Assembly (NCBI GenBank): GCA_964187655.1 | Contig: CAXLMP010000108.1 | Location: 20,478 to 84,477, forward strand | Source: Lentimonas sp002292345 | GTDB taxonomy: Bacteria > Verrucomicrobiota > Verrucomicrobiia > Opitutales > Coraliomargaritaceae | Length of the DNA: 64,000 bases | Reading direction: 5' to 3' | Shown here: in pieces, positions 17,755-25,164 of the stretch | How positions within the stretch are numbered: the first letter of the stretch is position 1 | Layout: every line of letters begins with the position of its first letter | Program-made: the position numbers and the translations under genes | Notes under the pieces: generated by a model | What the model was told of the DNA's origin: nothing | Seen by the model: the letters and a program-made list of their open reading frames with translations, nothing else | Databases searched by the model: none

Positions 17755-20292
17755 TTAATTCCCACTAGAGCTCTCCCACTCGTAGCGCTTCGGCGTGAGC
17801 TGATGCTCTTCGACGTGGCGACGGTCACCTTTATGCCACCAGTAAAATACGGGGCTAGCGATAAAGATTGAGGAGAACGTTCCGGTAAGAATACCAATAA
17901 TAAAGATGAAAGAGAAATCAGTGATGACTCCGGCTCCAAAGATGTACAGCGAAAGAGCCGCAAGCAATGTGGTGATACTGGTGAGCAATGTGCGAGAGAA
18001 CACCCGACTGAGCGCAAGATTGATAATCGAGCGCAAATCCGTACCCGGGTTGAGCTCAAGTTCTTCACGGATACGGTCGAAGGCAACGATCGTATCATTG
18101 ATCGAGTAACCGACGATCATTAGGATCGCGGCCAACATCGGAGCGGTGAACTGACCACTCACAAAGATACCCAATTCGCCGCATATAACGAAGATGCCGA
18201 TCGTCATCAAGACGTCGTGAATCGTTGCAACGACCGCGCCGACTCCGTAGCCGACTTCGAAGCGGAAAGCAACGTAGAGGAGGATGCCACCCAATGCGCA
18301 CAGTACCGAGTAAAGAGCATTCCATTGGATGCTCTTCGAAACAGATGCACCGATTTGAGTGATGCCGGTCTCGATTAGATTCGCATCCGGGAAAGCGGCT
18401 TGTAGCTGCTTGAGAACGGGTCGTGCTTCATCAAATGATGTCTGCAACTTCAGGATTTCAATATCCTGCCCAATCAGGCTCTGGTAGATCGGAGTCACAT
18501 CGCCGAGATCTTGGTCCACCACCACTTGCATGATCTCATCAGCACCGAGGCGTTGGTCATATGCGACTGTCATCTCATCACCTCCGGTGAAATCTTTACC
18601 CAAGATATTATCATGGTGAACAACGACACTGACGACACCAGCGAGCACGATCAGCCAAGAAGCGATAAACGCAGGCTTACGGAATTTAAAGAAATCGAGC
18701 TTCTTGGATGGAAAAATATCCATGCCCAAGACTTTTTTCAGCCCGATACGATGCACGAGGAAATCGACCAGGAATCGAGTGACGACCAATGCGCAGAAGA
18801 TCGATGCACAGATACCAATTGCAAGCGTGATTCCGAAGCCCTTAACTGGGCCAGTGCCGAGCCAGATCAGGATCGATGCTGTGATTAGAGTCGTGACGTT
18901 GGCGTCCACAATCGTCGAAGTAACCTTATCGAATGCACCTGCGGTGGCATTCTTAATACTTTTACCGCTCTTAAGCTCCTCGCGAATACGCTCAAAGATC
19001 AGAATGTTGGCATCCACACCCATACCGAGTGTCAGCACCAGTGCCGCGACACCAGGAAGTGTCAGCGTCGCACCGAGGCTGGCAAGCACACCGAGAACGA
19101 TGACGATATTAACCAACGCAGAAATGACCGCGACCACGCCGCCAGCAAAATAATAAAGGAGCATAAATCCGACCACTAGACCAGCACCCCACTGAGCCGC
19201 ATTGATCGAGCTAGCACGTGCACCTTCAGCCAATGTTGGTTGTACTTCATACATCTGGTCCACACGCAGCTCAACGGCGAGTGGGTTGTTCAGGACGTTG
19301 GCTAGGTCGATCGCCTCTCGTTGTGAGTAAGTACCAGTGATCTGCGCGCGACTGGAAAGAACACCATTCACGGTTGGCGCCGAGTAAAGCTTGCCGTCGA
19401 GGACGATAGCAAGCGGCTTGCCAATCATTCTCCCAGTAACAGCAGCAAGAATATCCGCACCCTCGCTCGTCATCTCGAGATTGATCTGAAAACCACCAGT
19501 CTGCGTTTGCGAGACATAAGCATCATCGACGATTTCACCAGTCGCTTCTGGGATTAGTTTGACAAACATGCGACGCTCAAAGACTTCACCCGTCTTACGA
19601 TCTTCATTTTCTTCAGCGAGTACTTCATAGCCGACAGGATATTTGCTCTTTGGAGTCGTGTCGGGGCTCAATGTCTCATGCACCGACCGGAACTCGAGGC
19701 GGGCGGGCTTTTTCAAGTCTTCTAGCACCTCTGGATTATCCTTAGTGGACAGGCCAGCGATTTGAATCTCAATCGCGTCATCGCCGACGGGACGAATGAT
19801 TGGCTCGGCCACGCCGTGACCATCCAAACGACTACCCATGATTTCGATGGCGTCCTTCAACTGCTCAGCTTGTTCGAATTTACTACCTGGAGCATCCTCT
19901 GCAATCTTCAGTGTCACACCAACACCGCCTTTAAGATCGAGGCCAAGGCGTAGATTACTCTGCGCGGAGGTGAGGATGTACTTAAGTAGAATATCGTTAC
20001 GCTTATTTTGATTCGCAACGTCGCGCAGGTTCACCTGCGGAAAGAACACCGCATAGTCGATGTCTTCTTCAGCACCCATCTCACGTAATGCCAAAAACAG
20101 TGTTTTCGACTTCTTCGAATCCACGCGAGCCCCAGCACGTGCCATGATGGAAGCGAACTCAGCATTTTCAGCAGTGGCCTGCGCGACGATGTAGTCCTCG
20201 AAAGGACGATCCTTTAAGGGAGAGATCTCAGCGACGCACCAAAAGATGATGACTGCCGTGAGGACGAATTTCCAAAATATGTTACCGGACAT
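17755..20292 (-). CDS. secDF: Fused protein-export proteins SecD-SecF
   Basis: 845 residues joining SecD and SecF in one chain. The SecD half has one N-terminal helix, NLRLGLDLKGGVGVTL, a periplasmic P1 domain and five helices with the conserved GMGVDANILIFERIREELKSG. The SecF half restarts near residue 545 with DFTGGDEMTVAYD and has YSINDTIVAFDRIREELELN. It uses the proton gradient to pull translocating proteins across the inner membrane with SecYEG. yajC lies 27 nt upstream, the classic yajC-secDF order. Fusion of the two proteins is known in several phyla. Confidence 0.96.
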   Translation of the reverse strand: MSGNIFWKFVLTAVIIFWCVAEISPLKDRPFEDYIVAQATAENAEFASIMARAGARVDSKKSKTLFLALREMGAEEDIDYAVFFPQVNLRDVANQNKRNDILLKYILTSAQSNLRLGLDLKGGVGVTLKIAEDAPGSKFEQAEQLKDAIEIMGSRLDGHGVAEPIIRPVGDDAIEIQIAGLSTKDNPEVLEDLKKPARLEFRSVHETLSPDTTPKSKYPVGYEVLAEENEDRKTGEVFERRMFVKLIPEATGEIVDDAYVSQTQTGGFQINLEMTSEGADILAAVTGRMIGKPLAIVLDGKLYSAPTVNGVLSSRAQITGTYSQREAIDLANVLNNPLAVELRVDQMYEVQPTLAEGARASSINAAQWGAGLVVGFMLLYYFAGGVVAVISALVNIVIVLGVLASLGATLTLPGVAALVLTLGMGVDANILIFERIREELKSGKSIKNATAGAFDKVTSTIVDANVTTLITASILIWLGTGPVKGFGITLAIGICASIFCALVVTRFLVDFLVHRIGLKKVLGMDIFPSKKLDFFKFRKPAFIASWLIVLAGVVSVVVHHDNILGKDFTGGDEMTVAYDQRLGADEIMQVVVDQDLGDVTPIYQSLIGQDIEILKLQTSFDEARPVLKQLQAAFPDANLIETGITQIGASVSKSIQWNALYSVLCALGGILLYVAFRFEVGYGVGAVVATIHDVLMTIGIFVICGELGIFVSGQFTAPMLAAILMIVGYSINDTIVAFDRIREELELNPGTDLRSIINLALSRVFSRTLLTSITTLLAALSLYIFGAGVITDFSFIFIIGILTGTFSSIFIASPVFYWWHKGDRRHVEEHQLTPKRYEWESSSGN

Positions 20293-20319
20293 GGGATATT
20301 AATATGAATTCAGGTCGAA

Positions 20320-20646
20320 TTACTCGACGATGGTTGCTTCGATTTTGCTGGAGACAAAGCCCTTGCCGAGTTCGACTCTTGTGTTATCGGCGATTTCGAC
20401 GACAAAGCGATCGTCTTTCACGCGAGTAACCGTGCCGAAAAGACCGCCAGTCGTGACGATTTCATCGCCCTTCTTGATCTCACTAAGCATCTTATCATGC
20501 GCTTTCTGGCGTTTGCGCTGAGGCGCGATAATGAGAAACCACATGCCAAGAAACAACAGGACAATCGGCAGGAACTGCTCAAGCCCGCCGCCAGCGGGCG
20601 CTGCTTGAGCAAGAGGAAAGAGAGAATGAATTTCTGAAAGTACCAT
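20320..20646 (-). CDS. yajC: Preprotein translocase subunit YajC
   Basis: 108 residues from the ATG chosen here; an alternative TTG 33 nt upstream would add 11 residues but lies before any expected conserved sequence. One membrane helix (FLPIVLLFLGMWFLIIAPQR) is followed by KAHDKMLSEIKKGDEIVTTGGLFGTV and a small beta-rich domain, exactly the YajC pattern. It associates with SecDF and YidC at the Sec translocon, and its gene heads the secDF operon. Confidence 0.95.
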   Translation of the reverse strand: MVLSEIHSLFPLAQAAPAGGGLEQFLPIVLLFLGMWFLIIAPQRKRQKAHDKMLSEIKKGDEIVTTGGLFGTVTRVKDDRFVVEIADNTRVELGKGFVSSKIEATIVE

Positions 20647-20912
20647 AAGATTGTAAACGTTGAAAAACGGGAGAAGCAAAGGTAGTCGCCCCTAAATGGC
20701 AAGTATCTATTCTCTTTGTAGTGTTTTAGAGGTTTGATAATAAGTCAGGCTCAGCGCAATTCGGTTGATTTGTAGCAGGCGGCTTTATGATGCCTTGGGT
20801 GCTATCGCCGCGTTAAACGCACTTGAGATTCAATTTCGCCGACAAGAGCAGCACAGCCAGGCCACTCGAAAGGAGAGTGACCGATCCGCCCACAGCATTT
20901 CCCACTCGCAAA

Positions 20913-20931
20913 TGAGGGCGAGTCGCCCTCA
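20913..20931 (-). terminator. Hairpin after menA
   Basis: A 7-bp GC-rich stem (TGAGGGC/GCCCTCA) with a 5-nt loop, extendable to 9 bp with a tight loop. It lies 6 nt past the menA stop and is followed on the minus strand by TTTGCG. The short U-run makes termination plausible, not certain. Confidence 0.5.
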
Positions 20932-20937
20932 GTCCTT

Positions 20938-21825
20938 TTACAAAAGAACCCCGAGCAGCAATCCGCCGGAAAATAGCATACCATACGCCGCGACTACTTT
21001 CGCCGAACCCTTCAACGCTTCCAGAAACTCCTCCGGCCCCTCGGCGACAGGCAAACGCACGCCTAACAACACCGCATACCCTACTGGCAGGAGCGCAATA
21101 ACCACAAACGGGCCATATCCGATCGCCCAGAAGCCGAGCACCACCGCTCCCGCAAGCAAAGCCGACACATAATACTGAATCTGCGCAAAACGGCGCCCAA
21201 ACAAGACCACCAAGGTGCGCTTTCGCGCCGCGCGATCCTCCTCGAGGTCTCGGTAATTGTTCACCACTAGGATATTATTGACCAACAAGCCGCAACCGAA
21301 CCCCAACAACAACACCTTGCCCGAAATCGCGCCTGCCTGCACATAATACGTGCAGCCCACCGCCACGAAGCCGAAAAATAGCACCACGAACACATCGCCA
21401 AGCCCATTATACGCCAACGGATAGGGCCCACCCGTATAAAGCCACGCACACGCTACGCTCGTCACCCCAACCACCAACAGCCACCACCCGCCAAACGGGA
21501 TCAACCCGAGCCCCACACAAAACCCGACCGCCAACACCAGAATCGTCGCTCGCCGCATAGTATGAGGGGTAATCAATCCTGCCGCCACTGCTCGCCGCGG
21601 GCCAAGCCGCCCCTCAGTATCAGTGCCTTTGATCCCGTCCAGATAGTCATTGGCGAAATTCGTGCCGATCTGAATCAACAGCGCAAAGACCAAACAAATA
21701 GCCGCCCCCCGCCAATCAAAGTACCCATCCACATACGCTAGGCTCGACGCCAGTAAGACTGGCACCACTGCCGCTGGCAAGGTCTTCGGACGCAGCGCTT
21801 CGAACCAAATATTTAAAGAGGACAT
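20938..21825 (-). CDS. menA: 1,4-dihydroxy-2-naphthoate polyprenyltransferase MenA
   Basis: 295 residues, a multi-helix UbiA-family membrane prenyltransferase. The first Asp-rich motif reads NFANDYLDGIKGTD and the second NNYRDLEEDRAARKRTL, both typical of MenA and binding the Mg-prenyl diphosphate. It attaches the polyprenyl tail to dihydroxynaphthoate in menaquinone synthesis at the inner membrane. It is transcribed alone. Family members acting on other quinone rings exist, but the motif wording fits MenA best. Confidence 0.92.
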   Translation of the reverse strand: MSSLNIWFEALRPKTLPAAVVPVLLASSLAYVDGYFDWRGAAICLVFALLIQIGTNFANDYLDGIKGTDTEGRLGPRRAVAAGLITPHTMRRATILVLAVGFCVGLGLIPFGGWWLLVVGVTSVACAWLYTGGPYPLAYNGLGDVFVVLFFGFVAVGCTYYVQAGAISGKVLLLGFGCGLLVNNILVVNNYRDLEEDRAARKRTLVVLFGRRFAQIQYYVSALLAGAVVLGFWAIGYGPFVVIALLPVGYAVLLGVRLPVAEGPEEFLEALKGSAKVVAAYGMLFSGGLLLGVLL

Positions 21826-21832
21826 ATTTTAA

Positions 21833-21892
21833 GAGACTTAAAACGGGAGAGCTGAGACTTGAGAGAGGAAACTTGAGACGGCAGACCTGAGT
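21833..21892. repeat. Degenerate short direct repeats (GAGACTT units)
   Basis: About 60 bp upstream of menA made of variants of GAGACTTGAG and GAGACGGCAGACCTGAG, each starting with GAGAC and separated by about 14-21 nt. It looks like a decayed simple-sequence or repeat-element remnant in the menA 5' region. No function is apparent. Confidence 0.4.
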
Positions 21893-22080
21893 TAGAAATA
21901 AGAACCCCTAGCTCGCCAAGCGGATAATTATACTGTAACTAAAAGCTATTACCCGCAAGCTGAACCACTCGCAAAAAGAACCTATTCCCCTCAGGCCGCA
22001 AATCCTTATCTCACGCCGTCTCCAGTCACTTTTTCCTACTTCACAACAAAACGAGCGTGTGGTTGAGCCATCCACTTCCC

Positions 22081-22422
22081 ATGAAAAACTGTCCCTACTG
22101 CGCTGAAGAGATCCAAGACGACGCCATCAAATGCAAGCATTGCGGCGAATTTCTCGACGGTGCCATGCGCCATCCCGCGCTTCCAACGGACCCGCCCGCC
22201 AAGGGTAAATGGTATTTCAACACCTCCAGTGTCGTTATTGCATTGCTCTGCGCCGGCCCGCTCGCACTGCCACTCATCTGGTGGAATCCGCGCTGGGACA
22301 CCGAGCGTAAAGCGATCCTGACCGTCATCGTGCTGCTCCTCTCGTGGCTACTCATCATTGCCAGCCTCGAAGCACTGCGCACAATCGAAGATATCTATAC
22401 TGAGTTGATGCGTAGTTTGTAG
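22081..22422 (+). CDS. Zinc-ribbon membrane protein
   Basis: 113 residues from the ATG that begins the zinc ribbon; a GTG 24 nt upstream is less likely. The N-terminus MKNCPYCAEEIQDDAIKC continues to KHCGEF and carries CxxC pairs that would bind zinc. Two hydrophobic helices follow (VVIALLCAGPLALPLIWW and AILTVIVLLLSWLLIIA). This combination is common in small bacterial membrane proteins of unknown role. It stands alone ahead of a repeat element. Confidence 0.8.
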   Translation: MKNCPYCAEEIQDDAIKCKHCGEFLDGAMRHPALPTDPPAKGKWYFNTSSVVIALLCAGPLALPLIWWNPRWDTERKAILTVIVLLLSWLLIIASLEALRTIEDIYTELMRSL

Positions 22423-22443
22423 CGACGACGCGGGTCCGACCTG

Positions 22444-22468
22444 GCCTCGATCATAAGATCGGGGAGCA
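22444..22468. repeat. REP-like palindromic element, copy 1
   Basis: 25 bp able to form an imperfect hairpin (CCTCGATC/GATCGGGG with G-U pairs). It matches 23 of 25 positions, in reverse orientation, with an element at 24362-24386. Both copies follow the stop codon of a plus-strand gene. Confidence 0.55.
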
Positions 22469-22615
22469 GCATACAGGCGCCGAACTACAAATCGATCTGG
22501 CCAATAAGCCACCCACCTCCATTGATAGAGCTCGGATCTCCCGCGGACTCTGCCACTTTGAGTTGTACCCCGCTGCCGCTCAGGTCTTCAAACAAATCAG
22601 TCGATCAAAACTCAA

Positions 22616-22876
22616 CTACCACACCACGGGTAGCGCGTCATACCCAGCAAGAATAGGACCGGCCAGAATGCAGAGGATGCCGAGCATTTGAATGAGAAAT
22701 GGATATTTCGCTGCACCCCAATACCTGATCAAAAAGACCAATTGAACTGGAAATAACAACAAACACGCGAGCCCCCACCAAACACTTGCGCGAAAGCTCT
22801 CTATCAAAAAAAAGATGGTTCCAGCGAGCACTATTGTCACACCAATTACCACCAAACCCATAGACACTATTTCCAT
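22616..22876 (-). CDS. Small hypothetical membrane protein
   Basis: 86 residues with three hydrophobic segments (MGLVVIGVTIVLAGTIFFL, VWWGLACLLLFPVQLVFLI and LIQMLGILCILAGPILAGY) separated by short charged turns, so most of the chain would be in the membrane. No family is recognised. The coherent helix pattern supports a real gene, but it has no operon partner and lies next to a long non-coding stretch. Confidence 0.6.
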   Translation of the reverse strand: MEIVSMGLVVIGVTIVLAGTIFFLIESFRASVWWGLACLLLFPVQLVFLIRYWGAAKYPFLIQMLGILCILAGPILAGYDALPVVW

Positions 22877-23446
22877 ATAAATTATTCCTACTACTTTTTA
22901 TTTCACTTTAAATAATCCGCCAGTGCGCCAATTATCACCGCTAAAAGACTCAACTACCTGTAAGCGGTATAGCACTTCTAGCTCGGGACCTATACATAGC
23001 AAACTTAATTAGATGATCTATGTAACTATTTACAAAATAGCATTAAAGTGATTTTAATAACGCTCCTATTGTGCGTCAAAATGTCATCATCCCGCTGAAG
23101 AGCTGACTTCACTCGCAATGTACACAACTCAAATATTTCCACAGGTGGAGTTCTGACGGAGATGGCCTAGCAATCATTACTTTCCGACTAAAATTAAAAC
23201 CCGCATTCTGCGGTAGCCAAATCAGAGCCGGGCAAGAATCACCCGCAGACTCTGCCGACTCAAACTCACTGAATCAACGTGGCTGCGGCGTTTTTAGATA
23301 GGTCGCGAATTCAGACAATACGCTCAATTGATACGACGCAAATAATGCGTAAGAGCCTAGGTTCACGATTAAGCCTCGATCAATTGATGGCACTCAAAGG
23401 TAAATCGCATTTGCGCTTTGCTCAGTAGCGCTTAAACACAGCTACC
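22877..23446. other. Non-coding AT-rich gap
   Basis: 570 bp without a convincing reading frame, more AT-rich than its neighbours, especially 22880-23090. A short string at 23242-23256 (CCCGCAGACTCTGCC) nearly repeats one at 22540-22554, hinting at a decayed duplication. The end must hold the promoter of the nucleotidyltransferase gene, but no box stands out. Confidence 0.5.
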
Positions 23447-24349
23447 ATGCAACCGACACTTTTGATTCTCGCAGCCGGAATGGGCAGCCGCTACGGCGGC
23501 CTCAAGCAACTCGACCCGATGGGCCCGAGCGGTGAAACCGTGCTCGACTACTCCGTATTCGATGCCATCCGCGCAGGCTTCGGCAAAGTGGTGTTTGTCA
23601 TTCGCCGCGACTTCGCAGACGATTTCAAATCCGCAATCGGCGATAAATTCGAGAGTCGCATCGAAGTGGCCTATGCGTTTCAAGACTTGGCTGATCTACC
23701 CGACGGGTTCAGCGTTCCTGAAGGCCGCGAAAAACCGTGGGGCACTGCCCATGCAGTGCGCGCCGCCCGGAACGAAATCGACACCCCCTTCGCTGTGATC
23801 AACGCCGACGACTTCTACGGCCAAGACGCCTACAAAAAACTGGCGCAGTATTTTGCACACAGCCCCGACGCTGCTGGACTGCGCACCTGCATGGTTGGCT
23901 ATCCGCTAAAGAACACCCTCTCCGAGCACGGCTGCGTGAATCGCGGCATCTGCCGCGTCGAACGCGGCGCGCTGCAGACCGTCGAAGAACATTGTACGAT
24001 TTCCCGCGGAGCGGACGGTAGCGTGCGCGGCGACAATTTGGCAGGCGACTCAGTGGAGATCGCACCAGAAGCCATCGTCTCAATGAATTTCTGGGGCTTT
24101 ACCCCGGCACTGTTCCCGAGCTTGGAGGCCTTATTTATCGAATTCCTCGAAACACACGGACAGGAAATGAAGTCGGAGTGTTACATCCCGACTGTGATTG
24201 ATGCCCTGATTCAGACCGAACAAACCGAGTGCGCGGTCATCGAGACCGACGGCGCTTGGTTTGGTGTGACTTATCCTGACGACAAGCCCGTGGTGCAAGC
24301 TAGCATCGCTGAACTAATCGCAAGCGGAGAGTATCCGAAGCAGGTGTAG
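23447..24349 (+). CDS. Sugar-phosphate-type nucleotidyltransferase
   Basis: 300 residues starting with the nucleotide-binding loop LLILAAGMGSRYGGLKQLDP, followed by VINADDFYGQDAYK, which holds the metal-binding Asp pair. This is the NTP_transferase (GT-A-like) fold of enzymes that join a sugar phosphate to a nucleotide. The glucose-1-phosphate thymidylyl/uridylyl groups are related, but no substrate-specific motif or pathway neighbour is present. It is monocistronic, followed by a REP-like element. Confidence 0.8.
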   Translation: MQPTLLILAAGMGSRYGGLKQLDPMGPSGETVLDYSVFDAIRAGFGKVVFVIRRDFADDFKSAIGDKFESRIEVAYAFQDLADLPDGFSVPEGREKPWGTAHAVRAARNEIDTPFAVINADDFYGQDAYKKLAQYFAHSPDAAGLRTCMVGYPLKNTLSEHGCVNRGICRVERGALQTVEEHCTISRGADGSVRGDNLAGDSVEIAPEAIVSMNFWGFTPALFPSLEALFIEFLETHGQEMKSECYIPTVIDALIQTEQTECAVIETDGAWFGVTYPDDKPVVQASIAELIASGEYPKQV

Positions 24350-24361
24350 CGACTCAGCCAA

Positions 24362-24424
24362 TGCTCCCCGATCTCACGATCGAGGCGACACTCTACAGAT
24401 GTAGCCTCCGTCGTTAGACGGGGG
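24362..24424. repeat. REP-like element copy 2 plus a second hairpin
   Basis: 24362-24386 is the reverse-oriented near copy of 22444-22468 (23/25 identical). It is followed at 24405-24424 by a separate hairpin, CCTCCGTC/GACGGGGG with a GTTA loop and one G-U pair. Both lie between convergent stop codons and could also end transcription. Confidence 0.55.
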
Positions 24425-24436
24425 TCGATGCCAAAC

Positions 24437-25057
24437 TCAGCCTGCCGCGCCATCAATTTTAGGCATCTGCGAGCGTTTCTTAATGAAGCGGACGATCGTG
24501 CAGATCACGAAATACATGAGGATCAGCACCAAGACACCTGCTAGGATTGGCACTAAGAGCGCCAGTCCTGCCGTCAATATCGAGCCGCCAAGTTCGGCGG
24601 TCGATATTAGCGGATTACCGATACCGCCAGTCGTCGCGGTCGATGTGCCGCGTGTAATCACTGACGCACCCTGAACGAGTCCAGCCGTGCCGCCGCCTGC
24701 GATAGTCGCTGCAATCCACTTGAATGAGCCATCACCAATAATGTCCGGCATCATCGTTCCAGTAATAAACGTACCAGCAACCACAGCAGCAGGCGTCGCC
24801 ACCGTATCGAGAGCATTATCCAACAACGGGATATAGTAGCTACCAATCTCCAGCGCAGTAGCGATTCCGAGGGCAAGCGTTACCCATGGATTACCAAGCC
24901 ACTCTTGATCGCCAAGCATCGCCTGAACATCCACTTCACCAAATATTTCCAGATTCCCACTGGCCGCGAGGCTAGTGATAAAGAGAGGGACGAATACACG
25001 AAAGCCACAGGCCGCAGCCAGACCGATGCCCACAAAAAGTGCCATTATTTCATTCAT
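24437..25057 (-). CDS. DUF4126 domain membrane protein
   Basis: 206 residues. The start MALFVGIGLAAACGFRVFVP and the core LPLLDNALDTVATPAAVVAG-type sequence are the signature of DUF4126, a glycine-rich multi-helix membrane family. A last helix (LALLVPILAGVLVLILMYFV) is followed by a basic tail (RFIKKRSQ) on the inside. The biochemical role of the family is unknown. It is convergent with the nucleotidyltransferase gene. Confidence 0.85.
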   Translation of the reverse strand: MNEIMALFVGIGLAAACGFRVFVPLFITSLAASGNLEIFGEVDVQAMLGDQEWLGNPWVTLALGIATALEIGSYYIPLLDNALDTVATPAAVVAGTFITGTMMPDIIGDGSFKWIAATIAGGGTAGLVQGASVITRGTSTATTGGIGNPLISTAELGGSILTAGLALLVPILAGVLVLILMYFVICTIVRFIKKRSQMPKIDGAAG

Positions 25058-25164
25058 TATGCAGAACAGAATAACGGGTTGAGCATAATTGGGAAAGCCT
25101 CGAATTCGGTAGGTGCAAACTCCTTTTATTCCGTCGCAAGACAGGAGTTCTTCATGGCAACTTC

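Noticed and set aside
22540..23263. Short repeated string CCCGCRGACTCTGCC at 22540 and 23242
   Set aside because: About 15 bp with one mismatch; some weak similarity around it but too short to call a duplication.
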